A stretch of 64,000 bases of DNA from NCBI GenBank assembly GCA_965214055.1, contig OZ243931.1:1550001-1614000 (forward strand). The letters run 5' to 3'. Source of the stretch: WTGA01 sp965214055. GTDB taxonomy: Bacteria > Pseudomonadota > Gammaproteobacteria > Arenicellales > Poriferihabitantaceae. Below are positions 25,652-35,050 of the stretch, in pieces (position 1 is the stretch's first letter; the number at the start of each line of letters is the position of its first letter). Made by a program: the position numbers and the translations under genes. The notes beneath the pieces were generated by a model that did not search any database, was not told the DNA's origin, and saw only the letters and a program-made list of their open reading frames with translations.

Positions 25652-27085
25652 ATGCAAACCAGTAATTACATCAATGGCCGATGGGTGACAGGCGACCGGA
25701 ACCTTCCGGATGTCAATCCCTCCGACACCCGGGAAATCATTGCGGAATTTGCCCAGGCCAGTGAGGCACAGGTTGAGGAAGCCATCAGCGCCGCGACGGC
25801 CGCCCAGTCGGTCTGGGCGGGAAGCGGGCTGGAACAGCGCTATCAGGTGCTCATGTCCATTGGCACGGCATTGATGGACCGGTCGGCGGAACTGGGTGAA
25901 CTGCTTTGCCGGGAAGAAGGCAAAACGCTGCCGGAAGGCAAGGGGGAGGTTTACCGGGCGGGGCAGTTCTTTACCTATTATGCCGCAGAAGTGTTGCGAC
26001 AGATGGGAGATCTCTGCGACTCTGTTCGTCCCGGGGTGGAAGTTCAGGTGGTCCGGGAACCCATCGGGGTGGTTGGCATCATTACCCCCTGGAACTTCCC
26101 CACCGCACTGCCCAGCTGGAAGATCGCACCCGCCATCGCCTACGGAAACGCGGTGGTCTGGAAGCCGGCGAACCTGACCCCCGCCAGCGCCGTCGCCCTG
26201 ATGGAAATCATTGCTGAACAGGACCTCCCCAATGGTTTGGTGAACATGGTCATGGGGGCCGGGCGAAGCGTTGGGGAGGCAATCATTACCTCGAAAGGAA
26301 TCCAGGGGGTTACCTTTACGGGGTCGTTGGCCACCGGCCGCAGAATCGCCGAAGCGGCGGTGATGAACCTGACCAAGGTGCAAATGGAAATGGGGAGCAA
26401 GAATCCCCTGGTGGTGCTGGATGATGCGGATCTGGATACGGCGGTTGCCTGTGCCGTGAACGGGGCATTTGGCAGTACCGGACAGAAATGCACGGCATCC
26501 TCGCGAATTATTGTTACTCGGGGAATCCATGATCAATTCGTTGAGGCCATGCAGAAATCCATGGGACAACTGGTGGTGGGCCATGCACTGGATGAGAAAA
26601 CCAGTATCGGTCCGGCGGTGGATGCAGGACAACTGGAACAGAACCTGCACTACCTGGAGGTGGGCAGGCAGGAAGGTGCGGAGCTGGTCTGTGGCGGTGA
26701 ACGGCTGGAGCTGGGTTCGCCGGGGTACTACATGAATCCCGCGCTCTTCATTAATGGAAACAATGCCATGCAGATCAACACCGATGAAATATTTGGCCCG
26801 ATTACCTGCGTCCTGAAAGCCGATGGGTATGAGGAAGCCCTGGCCTTGGCCAATGACACGGAATTTGGCTTGACTTCCAGTGTGGTGACCCGGTCCCTGT
26901 CCAGGGCGAATCATTTCAAGAAGCATTCCAAAACGGGGTGTGTCATGGTCAACCTGCCGACTTCAGGCACGGATTATCATGTGCCCTTTGGCGGGCGCAA
27001 AAGCTCCAGTTACGGCTCCAGGGAGCAGGGACAGTATGCGGCTGAATTCTATACCCAGGTGAAAACGGTGTATGTGAAGGCATAG
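25652..27085 (+). CDS. Aldehyde dehydrogenase, 2-oxoglutarate-semialdehyde type
   Basis: A 477-residue NAD(P)-dependent aldehyde dehydrogenase. The catalytic cysteine is in GQKCTASSRI, the general-base glutamate in MEMGSKNPLVV, and ITPWNFPTALPSWKIAPAIAYGN forms the cofactor site. Closest overall pattern is 2,5-dioxovalerate (2-oxoglutarate semialdehyde) dehydrogenase, which ends hydroxyproline, arabinose and glucarate pathways. The adjacent Ldh-type oxidoreductase would fit proline-derivative catabolism. Substrate assignment is inferential. Confidence 0.85.
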   Translation: MQTSNYINGRWVTGDRNLPDVNPSDTREIIAEFAQASEAQVEEAISAATAAQSVWAGSGLEQRYQVLMSIGTALMDRSAELGELLCREEGKTLPEGKGEVYRAGQFFTYYAAEVLRQMGDLCDSVRPGVEVQVVREPIGVVGIITPWNFPTALPSWKIAPAIAYGNAVVWKPANLTPASAVALMEIIAEQDLPNGLVNMVMGAGRSVGEAIITSKGIQGVTFTGSLATGRRIAEAAVMNLTKVQMEMGSKNPLVVLDDADLDTAVACAVNGAFGSTGQKCTASSRIIVTRGIHDQFVEAMQKSMGQLVVGHALDEKTSIGPAVDAGQLEQNLHYLEVGRQEGAELVCGGERLELGSPGYYMNPALFINGNNAMQINTDEIFGPITCVLKADGYEEALALANDTEFGLTSSVVTRSLSRANHFKKHSKTGCVMVNLPTSGTDYHVPFGGRKSSSYGSREQGQYAAEFYTQVKTVYVKA

Positions 27086-27225
27086 ACACCGGCTTGGAAT
27101 CATTGGAATGCAGGAGGACCCCGTACTGTGTCCGACCAGATTGCCGGTCCGTGCAGAAATCGGGGGTGTAGCCTGGCCACCCGTAGAGTGTGAAACCAGG
27201 ATATCGTCAAACAAGAGACAGAAAT

Positions 27226-28200
27226 ATGTTAACCATTGATGGAATGCAGTATTCCAACTGGAGTCGAAAAATCTTCGAACAGATGCATGAGGGGGGGCTG
27301 GATTGTGTTCATGTCACCATCGCCTACCATGAAACCTGCCTGGAAGCACTGCGCAATGTGGTCTCCTGGAACCGGATGTTCGAGCAGCACGGTGACCTGA
27401 TATGCAAGGTTCAAAGCGGGTCAGACGTTTTAGCCGCCAAGGGACAGGGTAAAACCGGGGTTGTGTTCGGGTTCCAGAACTGTTCGCCCATTGAAGATGA
27501 TTATTCCCTGGTGGAAGTTTTCCATGCCCTGGGTGTGCGGTTCATGCAACTGAGCTATAACAACCAGAGTTTGCTGGCCACGGGATGTTACGAGGAAGAT
27601 GATCCGGGAATTACCCGCTTTGGCAAACAGATCATCCGGGAAATGAATCGGGTGGGGATGGTCATTGACATGTCACACAGTGCGGAAATCTCCACTTTGG
27701 AGGCCATTGAGTTATCGGAAAGACCCATCGCCATCACACACGCCAACCCGACATTTTTCCATCCTGCCCGCCGGAACAAGTCCGATGCGGTGCTTAAGGC
27801 CCTTTCAGAAAGCGGAGGGATGCTGGGGTTCAGTCTCTATCCGTTTCATTTGAAGGGGGGGTCGCACTGCACGCTGGAAGATTTTTGCAGGATGGTGGGG
27901 GAGACGGCAGAGGTGATGGGAATCGACCATATCGGGATTGGCTCGGATTTGTGCCAGGACCAGCCGAATTCAGTGGTCAACTGGATGCGGAACGGACGAT
28001 GGAGCAAGGATACGGATTACGGTGAAGGGTCGGCATCCAATGCGGGCTGGCCGGACCAGCCTGAGTGGTTCAGCAATTCCTCGGACTACCGAAACATTGC
28101 TGCCGGCCTGGAGGATGCCGGATTTTCCAGGGAAAATATACAGAAGATCATGGGAGAAAACTGGCTGGGTTTTTTCGAAAAATCGTTCGTTCCAGCCTGA
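27226..28200 (+). CDS. Membrane dipeptidase (M19)-like protein with altered metal site
   Basis: A 324-residue renal-dipeptidase-like TIM barrel. The later family landmarks are present: DMSHSAE and ITHANP (the two metal histidines), HPARRN, and GIGSDLCQD. The N-terminal metal motif, usually DGHND, reads DGMQYSN, losing both the histidine and aspartate, and the bridging-glutamate region EGG reads FQNCSP. So the binuclear zinc site of true dipeptidases is incomplete. The start at 27226 was chosen over 27190 for a GAGA ribosome site. It follows the aldehyde dehydrogenase; a hydrolase acting on a different amide or a single-metal enzyme is possible. Confidence 0.75.
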   Translation: MLTIDGMQYSNWSRKIFEQMHEGGLDCVHVTIAYHETCLEALRNVVSWNRMFEQHGDLICKVQSGSDVLAAKGQGKTGVVFGFQNCSPIEDDYSLVEVFHALGVRFMQLSYNNQSLLATGCYEEDDPGITRFGKQIIREMNRVGMVIDMSHSAEISTLEAIELSERPIAITHANPTFFHPARRNKSDAVLKALSESGGMLGFSLYPFHLKGGSHCTLEDFCRMVGETAEVMGIDHIGIGSDLCQDQPNSVVNWMRNGRWSKDTDYGEGSASNAGWPDQPEWFSNSSDYRNIAAGLEDAGFSRENIQKIMGENWLGFFEKSFVPA

Positions 28201-28203
28201 TTG

Positions 28204-28410
28204 ATGGATAACTCCCTGGCAGAATTACAGATATTGCTCATGGAACAACAGCGCTCCATGGATACCATGAGCGAGCAGATGGCGGTGCTTTCACAAAAAC
28301 TGATGGGACTGGAGAAAAAAACGACGCTGCTGGAATCCAGGCTCGGGCAGTTTATGGAACTGGCTGCACAGGGGCGCGTGGAAACCGATGAGCAGCCACC
28401 CCACTATTGA
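28204..28410 (+). CDS. slyX: SlyX family protein
   Basis: A 68-residue protein. LAELQILLMEQQRSMDTMSEQMAVLSQKLMGLEKKTTLLESRL forms a coiled coil, and the C-terminus ends DEQPPHY, the PPHY signature of SlyX. Function is unknown in gammaproteobacteria. It starts 3 bp after the M19-like gene. Confidence 0.85.
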   Translation: MDNSLAELQILLMEQQRSMDTMSEQMAVLSQKLMGLEKKTTLLESRLGQFMELAAQGRVETDEQPPHY

Positions 28411-28554
28411 TTCTGGCCTGTTCATCCGGGCGGCCGGCAGAACAGGGCGCCCTGTGTAAAAACCGGCCTGAATGGCGGGGTCACGGATATTCAAAGCGCC
28501 GTGCACAACGCGAAATTATTGACTTTCAGAACACAACTGGACGGATAACCGACT

Positions 28555-28995
28555 ATGAAGTACCTGCACACCATGGTACGGGTCAGTGACCTGGATGAGT
28601 CCATGGATTTTTACTGTGGTCGACTGGGAATGGTCCAGATCAGCAGATGGGATTACGAAGAAGGCAGGTTCACTCTCGTCATGTTGGCCGCTCCGGGTGA
28701 TGAAAGCCGGGCGAGCAACGAACAGGCTCCCATGCTGGAATTGACCTGGAACTGGGATGAGAAGGGGTATGATGGTGGCCGGAATTTCGGGCATCTGGCC
28801 TTTCGTGTGGACGATCTGTACTGGACCTGCCAGAAGCTGATGGACGCGGGGGTGACGATCAATCGACCCCCGAGGGACGGGCATATGGCTTTCGTTCGTT
28901 CTCCGGACAATATTTCCATCGAATTGCTGCAGGCGGGGGACCCACTGCCGGAAGCAGAACCATGGGTTTCCATGCCGAATGTCGGCGAATGGTAA
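28555..28995 (+). CDS. gloA: Glyoxalase I-like (VOC) protein, probable lactoylglutathione lyase
   Basis: A 146-residue vicinal-oxygen-chelate protein made of two beta-alpha-beta-beta-beta modules. Metal ligands of GloA are in place: His in YLHTMVRVSD, Glu in LELTWNW, His in FGHLAFRVDD and Glu in ISIELLQ. It should detoxify methylglyoxal with glutathione. The C-terminal tail of about 20 residues beyond the second module is slightly longer than usual. Confidence 0.85.
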   Translation: MKYLHTMVRVSDLDESMDFYCGRLGMVQISRWDYEEGRFTLVMLAAPGDESRASNEQAPMLELTWNWDEKGYDGGRNFGHLAFRVDDLYWTCQKLMDAGVTINRPPRDGHMAFVRSPDNISIELLQAGDPLPEAEPWVSMPNVGEW

Positions 28996-29114
28996 GGCGG
29001 CAATGACCGGTTTTCAGATTCCCCCGGTCTGACAGCGGTTTATCCCGTCCCCCTGTGAGGCAGCCAGCCGGTCCATGTGGATTCTTTTTTGCCACAGGCA
29101 TTTTCCCCGGGGGG

Positions 29115-31319
29115 TTATTTCCGAACATGTTCCAATTGGGCATCGTCCAGCAGCTTCAGGGTCAGATTCATCGCCAGGAAGCGATGAACCTTGAGGGCAA
29201 TGGTCGGTTCCCGGGATTCCATCCGGTTCAGGCTCTCCCCGGAAAGCGCGTGGCATACCGTCTCTCCCACAGAAAAAACATCCGCAGACCTTGGCAAATG
29301 GCTGTAAATCGCCATTTCACCCACCACACTGCCGGGGGTATAGACTCTCAGCCGAATCTTCCTGTCCCCTTTTTGCCGAACCACTTCCATCAATCCGGAG
29401 TGGATGAAGAACACACCGGAATCCAGCGATCCTGACTGGATGACCCGGTCCCCGGCGGACAGTTTCCTTTCCTGGCAATACGAATAGAAGAGTTCGATTT
29501 CAGCGGAGCTGAATCCGGCACTTTCCAATGCCGAATCCAGTAAATCTGTCTGGATTTCCTGTTCTTCAAACGAGTCAAGGCGCCAGTCTTCGGCCCATTC
29601 CAGTGCCTGGTCCGTGGAATCCGTGACCTTTGGATCGGCCTGGTGGTCATCTCCAAACAGGGTTTTGATGACGACATTTCGATAGGACGGATTGACCGAA
29701 CTGACAATCAGCCTGACCCCTTTATCATCAAGGAGCCTTTTGATCCGGCCCAACCCCATGATGGAAGTCGAGTCTATGTTCGGTACCTTCTGGAAATCCA
29801 TGATCAGAATTTCAATTTCCGGGTTTTCATCCTGAAGATATTTTTGGATGTTTTCATACAACATGCCGGATGTCCCGAAGAACAGGAACCCGGTGACTGG
29901 AACCACCGCTACGGCATTTTTGTTTTCATCCAGAAAGATTTCTTCGGAGTTGGTCCGCATCATCGTACTGCGGCACGCATGCCCATGCAAAAAGGTAGAC
30001 GAGGATCTGAAATGGCTGTACCGGACGATAAACAGCGCCATGCCACAAAACGTTCCCATCAATATTCCGATGGGATAGCTGGTCAGTATGGTGACCAGAA
30101 AAACAGCCAGTGCAATCAGGTATTCCTCCAGGGGGATTCGTCTGTATAGCCTGATCAGCCAGTCATTGATCAGGAATGTGCCAAAGCAAAGAACGATTCC
30201 GGCAAGAACGGGCAGGGGAAAATAACTCATCCAGGCGGACCCGATGAGAAATGGGGTTGCACAGACTCCCGCAGCAACCAGTATAACCGGCTTGGGGGTC
30301 GGACTCAGGCGGTGAGCCAGATTGGTGGAGAAAATTTTATTGTACGAGGGCATGCCCCCGACCATGCCCACCAGAATATTGGAAATTCCCAAAGCGCGAA
30401 GGTCCCGGTCCATATCCAGTGCCCGGTCCAGCAGTATCTCCATTGAAGAGGCATTCGCCAGGGCCACGATGCAGCCGAGGATGCATACACTGAGAATAAA
30501 CGGAACCTGTTCGAGAACCAGATCCCAGTGGGTCTGTTCAACCACCTCGGCCAAAGGGGGGAGAAAGGGGATGGGTTCTCCAGGCAGGCTGAGCAGGAAC
30601 CCGTTCGATTCGGCCTGGTCAACGGATATGCCCAGAACCAGCAGGACAAGATAAAACCCGGCAATACACAAGGCAAGCAACAGGGGAAATGCCAACGGAG
30701 ACTTGAAGTGTTTCTGGCCCCACAACAGGACCACCGCGACGACCAGTGCCGACAGCCAATTCGGGAAGGATTCCGATGCCAGCAGGCTTTCCATATTGAA
30801 AAGGTCCAGGGGGATATTGGTCATGATGGTGACGCTGAACCCCACCAGTATCCAGCCCGCACTGGCCAGCAGTCCGCCAATGACCGGAAAGGGAATAAAC
30901 CGGATTATTTTCCCGAGTCTGGACAGACCGAGTGTCATCATGGCTATTCCCGTGAGCAGTGTACTGCACACCATTAAAGTGATCACAGTATAAAATGAAT
31001 GCTCCGCGACCCCGATTGTGGCATGTGCAGTGACCACCGCCGCTGCCATAATGCCGATCAGGGCAGCCGGTATTGCCTGGGGGCCGGACAAGATGCCACC
31101 ATCGCTCCCGAAAAACGAAAAAATGACCATGCAAATAATCGCACCCAAAAGGATAATTCCCATGCCCTGGGGTAGGTAGTGGACCAATCCACCGGAATAG
31201 ATAGGGGTCGAAAATGCGAAAATATGAGAGATCTCAACGACCCCGGTGATTATTCCTGCGAAGAAGACATTCAGGAGGAAATTGGGTTGGCCAGGGCGCG
31301 TACCGCTGGTGGATGGCAT
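29115..31319 (-). CDS. SulP anion transporter fused to STAS and cyclic-nucleotide-binding domains
   Basis: A 734-residue fusion. Residues about 10-420 form the SulP transport domain with multiple membrane spans and motifs such as GGMPSYNKIFSTNLAHRLSP. A STAS domain follows (about 465-560), with NIDSTSIMGLGRIKRLL at the usual phosphoserine loop. The C-terminal 120 residues form a cNMP-binding/Crp-like fold (GDRVIQSGSLDSGVFFIHSG and GEMAIYSHLPRSADVFS). The family moves sulfate, bicarbonate or organic acids; the cNMP domain suggests nucleotide or redox gating. Substrate unknown. Confidence 0.85.
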   Translation of the reverse strand: MPSTSGTRPGQPNFLLNVFFAGIITGVVEISHIFAFSTPIYSGGLVHYLPQGMGIILLGAIICMVIFSFFGSDGGILSGPQAIPAALIGIMAAAVVTAHATIGVAEHSFYTVITLMVCSTLLTGIAMMTLGLSRLGKIIRFIPFPVIGGLLASAGWILVGFSVTIMTNIPLDLFNMESLLASESFPNWLSALVVAVVLLWGQKHFKSPLAFPLLLALCIAGFYLVLLVLGISVDQAESNGFLLSLPGEPIPFLPPLAEVVEQTHWDLVLEQVPFILSVCILGCIVALANASSMEILLDRALDMDRDLRALGISNILVGMVGGMPSYNKIFSTNLAHRLSPTPKPVILVAAGVCATPFLIGSAWMSYFPLPVLAGIVLCFGTFLINDWLIRLYRRIPLEEYLIALAVFLVTILTSYPIGILMGTFCGMALFIVRYSHFRSSSTFLHGHACRSTMMRTNSEEIFLDENKNAVAVVPVTGFLFFGTSGMLYENIQKYLQDENPEIEILIMDFQKVPNIDSTSIMGLGRIKRLLDDKGVRLIVSSVNPSYRNVVIKTLFGDDHQADPKVTDSTDQALEWAEDWRLDSFEEQEIQTDLLDSALESAGFSSAEIELFYSYCQERKLSAGDRVIQSGSLDSGVFFIHSGLMEVVRQKGDRKIRLRVYTPGSVVGEMAIYSHLPRSADVFSVGETVCHALSGESLNRMESREPTIALKVHRFLAMNLTLKLLDDAQLEHVRK

Positions 31320-31603
31320 GAGGCTGACTCGGAACGAATTGTAGGATTATCTAGGGCTTCACTGGATTGAATGGTACCTGAATGTCCACAAACAGCAATA
31401 TATTGTCAGGAGACAGGGAATGGCGCAGTAGCGGTTCAGGTTCACCCTATCACACTTGGAGGGTGGAAGATAAGTCTTGCCGGTTCCATCCATATCGGTC
31501 AACGGGATTCCATCCCGATTTCCGGCCCGTGCGGGTCCAGTGGATTCGTGTACGGACAGAGGTGGTTTCCGGGACATCTGGGGACACGGACTGCGCACAC
31601 CCG
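31320..31603. other. Intergenic stretch between sulP and rfaE2
   Basis: About 280 bp between two minus-strand genes. Short ORFs have no family support. It should hold the sulP promoter and the 3' end of the envelope operon; no convincing terminator hairpin was recognised. Confidence 0.3.
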
Positions 31604-32095
31604 TTATCCCCGAATCCGGTTAATCAGGCTGGAGGTTGAACGAATGAACTCGAATTTGATCGAATGAACCGTCCCCCCCCAGCTTTCGACTTCCCTGCCA
31701 CCAATGATATCCGGTACCGCCCAGTCCCCGCCTTTCACCAGGACATCCGGGCGCAGCTGGTGCACCAGTTCCAGCGGCGTACTTTCGTTGAATGGGACCA
31801 CTGCATCAACGCTTTCCAGCGCGGCAACCACCGCCAGGCGATCCTCCAGCGGGTTGATTGGCCGGTCCGGGTCTTTGCCCTGCTGCCGGACCGAATCATC
31901 GGAGTTTATGCCCACTACCAGGGAAGAACCCAGGGAGGCTGCCGTTTCCAGGTAGCTGACATGGCCGCGATGCAGGATATCGAAGCAACCATTGGTGAAT
32001 ACCAGCGGACGGGCCAGTTCCGCCATGCAGTCTGTCAGGGATTCTCCCGATGCTGGTGAGAAGATCTTATCCCCGTATTTGAACCGCGCACCCAT
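31604..32095 (-). CDS. rfaE2: RfaE2-type D-glycero-beta-D-manno-heptose 1-phosphate adenylyltransferase
   Basis: A 163-residue nucleotidyltransferase corresponding to the C-terminal domain of HldE. The cytidylyltransferase-like motif TNGCFDILHRGHVSYL and the later GINSDDSVRQ, DPDRPINPLEDR and KGGDW are standard. It adenylylates heptose-1-phosphate for LPS inner-core synthesis. The kinase half (HldE1) is not adjacent. It is the last gene of the lpoA-dolP-rfaE2 group. Confidence 0.88.
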   Translation of the reverse strand: MGARFKYGDKIFSPASGESLTDCMAELARPLVFTNGCFDILHRGHVSYLETAASLGSSLVVGINSDDSVRQQGKDPDRPINPLEDRLAVVAALESVDAVVPFNESTPLELVHQLRPDVLVKGGDWAVPDIIGGREVESWGGTVHSIKFEFIRSTSSLINRIRG

Positions 32096-32112
32096 CGTGT
32101 GGTGATCCCGGA

Positions 32113-32730
32113 TCAGGGATCGATGTATTCAAAAACCTTGACAATATGGGCGACACCCCGCACGGATTGTGCAATTTTGATAGCGGCCTCGGCTTCGTCA
32201 GGAGTCACCAGGCCAAGCAGGTAGACCTTTCCGCGTTCGGTGATGACCTTGATGTTTGTAGACGGGACATTCTCGGCGTTCAGCAGTTTGAGTTTTACCT
32301 TGCTGGTGAGATAGGAATCATTGACCCGGCTGTTAAGGTTTGTTTTTCCGGCCAGTTCGATCTCATTGACTACTTTCCGGGTTTCGGTATACGACTCGGC
32401 AATTTTTTGCGCGTGCTGGCGTTGGTCATCCGTGGGCACCTCTCCGGTTAGGAGCACGATTCCATTGATGACGGTGATGCTTAGATTGACGATCTTGCCC
32501 AGTTGTTCGTCGGCACGAAAATCCCTCCTTAATTTCAATTCAAGGGTATTGTCGTCAATGTTTCGACCAATGGTCCGCCGGTCCAGATGCAGATTAATGC
32601 TGGTTATTGTAGCGGTGCCGAGCATCAGTGGCAGGCATGCTGTCAGGGACTGGGCGGTCAACAGGAACAGCAGCCCGAACAGGACGGATTTTGTTGTACT
32701 TGGAAAGGTGGAAGGTTTGTTGTTTACCAT
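32113..32730 (-). CDS. dolP: BON-domain outer-membrane lipoprotein (DolP/YraP-like)
   Basis: A 205-residue lipoprotein. The signal peptide ends in lipobox LTAC. Two BON domains follow (around 70-130, ...VTVINGIVLLTGEVPTDDQ, and 140-205, ...VITERGKVYLLGLVTPDEA). DolP maintains outer-membrane integrity in E. coli. The start at 32730 places the signal peptide at the N-terminus; a longer frame from 32967 lacks support. It lies 110 bp downstream of lpoA, as in enterobacteria but without yraN and diaA between. Confidence 0.85.
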   Translation of the reverse strand: MVNNKPSTFPSTTKSVLFGLLFLLTAQSLTACLPLMLGTATITSINLHLDRRTIGRNIDDNTLELKLRRDFRADEQLGKIVNLSITVINGIVLLTGEVPTDDQRQHAQKIAESYTETRKVVNEIELAGKTNLNSRVNDSYLTSKVKLKLLNAENVPSTNIKVITERGKVYLLGLVTPDEAEAAIKIAQSVRGVAHIVKVFEYIDP

Positions 32731-32839
32731 TTTTTGCTCTCTGGGGGAGTCTGTTGTCGGATAGTATATCCTAAGAATGATCAACGATTGCCGGTCAATT
32801 TCTGTGGTGCGCCCATGCCGGGACTGTGGTTTCCGTCCA

Positions 32840-35050
32840 TCATGGTAACGAAACTGCACGGCCTGGCTGCCGGTTTGGGGAAAGGGCTTTTTCCGGCGAT
32901 GTGGCAACGGGTTCGGCCAGGCCGGCAGAAAATTGAAACCAGAAAGGATGACGCTGCACACTGCCATTGCCGGTGATGCCCACGGTCATGGCTTCTCCCA
33001 CATATCTTCGGGTACCGTTCCCGCGCATGGATACTGCCCGGGGAATAATGTGGTAGGCGTCAAATCCCAGGGCATAGAGCCGTCCAAGGGGGGTGTTCTC
33101 ATACAGGCTGCGTGCCGTGGAATCCGGTTCTTCCCCAATGGCTTCCAGGTTGCCCTCTTGTGCCCAGACTGCCCAGAGTGTGGCTGGATCTTTCCCGAAA
33201 ACCAGCTGGCGGTCTTCTTCTGCCGAAACCGGTTCTTCCCCGGGGGCGTTCTCTGCTTCCGCTACAATCTCCGGTTCAGCGCCGTCTGGGTCCTCGGGAT
33301 GGGTGGTCATTTCCCCATCCCCGGGAATGGTTTTCCGGGATTCGCGTTCCTCCAGTGCCCTGGCAGCCTCTTTTCGAGCTCTTTCCTCCTCGATTTTCTG
33401 TTTGTAGGCCTCCACTCCACCCAGAATCCATTTCATGTCGCTGAAAATCAACCCATCCAGGTCGGTGTCGGTGACCGGGTCGGGTACGCCGGTATAGACG
33501 TAGGAAGTTGCGTAGATCAGCAGGTCATGAGCTTGGAAGAACCGAAGTTGCGGTACGACAAGACGGGCCTGCTCCGCGTTTGCGGCCAGAAACAGAAAAT
33601 CCATATTGTCGTCGCGCCGGGCTGTGAATTTCAGGTTGGTCTTTGCCTGTGCCTGCAAAAGACGGTGTCTGGCAATGCTGTTGTCCAGCCCGAGGAATTT
33701 TTGCAGGACCCTGGTGTAGTCGTCAACATCTTTGGGGAAATAACTGTTTTTGACAATCACACCGCCGAGGGCTTCCCAGTAGAACACAAACGCATTGGCC
33801 ACCCGCTGGCCCCAGGCCGTTTCACTGCGCAGGACACTGGCATTTCTGAGACCATCGGCAAAGGCCTTTTCCGCAATTTGCTGCGCCTCGTCTTCGGGAG
33901 AGAGGCTGATGCCGAAAAGGTTTGCATCCTGCTTTTCTTCTGGGACCCCTGCAATGACCAGGGTATCCACTTCGATGGTATGACTTGAAAGAAGGGATTC
34001 AACGGCGGTTCGCCCCAACGGGCCGACGACAAAGTCGGCGCCATCGTCCGTTGCCGCCTGGTAATAAAAGGAAGACAAAGCGGGCTCATTGCCGACATCA
34101 TAGAGAGTGACCCGGGGTGGATCGGGTTCGAGGCTGTTCTGGTGTGCATCCATGAACCCATCGTAAAAAGCCTGGGCTGCGGGACCATAGGAAGACGTGA
34201 GGGGGAGCAGGAGCGCAATCTGCCGGTACCGGGTCAAATCAATGGAGTCAACCGGTTGACTGAACAGGCCCGGGAGGGCTGGATGATGAGGGTAAAACAG
34301 GCGCCAGCTGTCCAGGTCCCGGGACCGGAAATCAGGGATGGTGGTTTTCAGGATCTCCACCAGCGCTATCCATCCCTCCAGCGTCGGTTCGTTTGAATCT
34401 TCGCGAAGCATCGACAGGGACAGCGGGCCCATCGCGTCCAGCAGGGAAACCAGATCACGTTGGTTTTTCTCTTTTTCCTTTCCGGTGGCGAGGGTGTCGA
34501 GCTGCAGCATGGTGTCCACGGAATCAAAATGCCTGCCAGTCTCGACCTGGGCGTTGGCCAGGATGGAAAGAATTTGTATCCTGGAATCAATGTCCTGTAC
34601 GTCGTCCAGATGGATGGGATCGAGAAGTAAAATCGCCCGGGGGTGTTGCCCCAGCGAGCTGGCCACCTGGGCACGCAGAATTTTCCGGGTAATTTCCTCG
34701 TCCGTTGTGAGCGGGTAGGCTTCGAGCTTGTCCAGAGTGGACTGTGCAGCGGTGATCTGGCCCTGTTCGATAAACAGCGAAGTGGCCTGCATGAGCAACC
34801 ATGGAACAAAAGCGATATTGGCGTTTTCGGACTGCGCAATGAGTTCGAGGGGGTCATTGGTGGCGAGAACCTCTTCGGGGTCTCCCAGGGGATGGACGAC
34901 CGCATCCGGGACTTCTTCGGCGGTATCGGCTTCCCCGGCAATCGTTTCCGGCTCGGTAACCGGTACCGGCGCGCAGCCTGCCAGGAACAGGGCCATCCAG
35001 ATCGCGATATGCGATGGAAAATTCAATCTGAAACGGGCAAGGAAGTTCAC
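32840..35050 (-). CDS. lpoA: Penicillin-binding protein activator LpoA
   Basis: A 736-residue outer-membrane lipoprotein (lipobox LAGC at about 23-26). The N-terminal third contains tetratricopeptide-like helices; the C-terminal domain resembles periplasmic binding proteins (IALLLPLTSSYGPAAQAFYDGFM, then VGPLGRTAVESLL). LpoA activates PBP1A for peptidoglycan synthesis. A long low-complexity insertion around 565-625 is rich in Glu, Ala and Arg and probably disordered. rsmI, normally divergent from lpoA, is not found. Confidence 0.87.
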   Translation of the reverse strand: MNFLARFRLNFPSHIAIWMALFLAGCAPVPVTEPETIAGEADTAEEVPDAVVHPLGDPEEVLATNDPLELIAQSENANIAFVPWLLMQATSLFIEQGQITAAQSTLDKLEAYPLTTDEEITRKILRAQVASSLGQHPRAILLLDPIHLDDVQDIDSRIQILSILANAQVETGRHFDSVDTMLQLDTLATGKEKEKNQRDLVSLLDAMGPLSLSMLREDSNEPTLEGWIALVEILKTTIPDFRSRDLDSWRLFYPHHPALPGLFSQPVDSIDLTRYRQIALLLPLTSSYGPAAQAFYDGFMDAHQNSLEPDPPRVTLYDVGNEPALSSFYYQAATDDGADFVVGPLGRTAVESLLSSHTIEVDTLVIAGVPEEKQDANLFGISLSPEDEAQQIAEKAFADGLRNASVLRSETAWGQRVANAFVFYWEALGGVIVKNSYFPKDVDDYTRVLQKFLGLDNSIARHRLLQAQAKTNLKFTARRDDNMDFLFLAANAEQARLVVPQLRFFQAHDLLIYATSYVYTGVPDPVTDTDLDGLIFSDMKWILGGVEAYKQKIEEERARKEAARALEERESRKTIPGDGEMTTHPEDPDGAEPEIVAEAENAPGEEPVSAEEDRQLVFGKDPATLWAVWAQEGNLEAIGEEPDSTARSLYENTPLGRLYALGFDAYHIIPRAVSMRGNGTRRYVGEAMTVGITGNGSVQRHPFWFQFSAGLAEPVATSPEKALSPNRQPGRAVSLP

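Noticed and set aside
25625..26926. A 433-codon minus-strand frame opposite the aldehyde dehydrogenase
   Set aside because: Shadow of a well-conserved ALDH; no motif or ribosome site.
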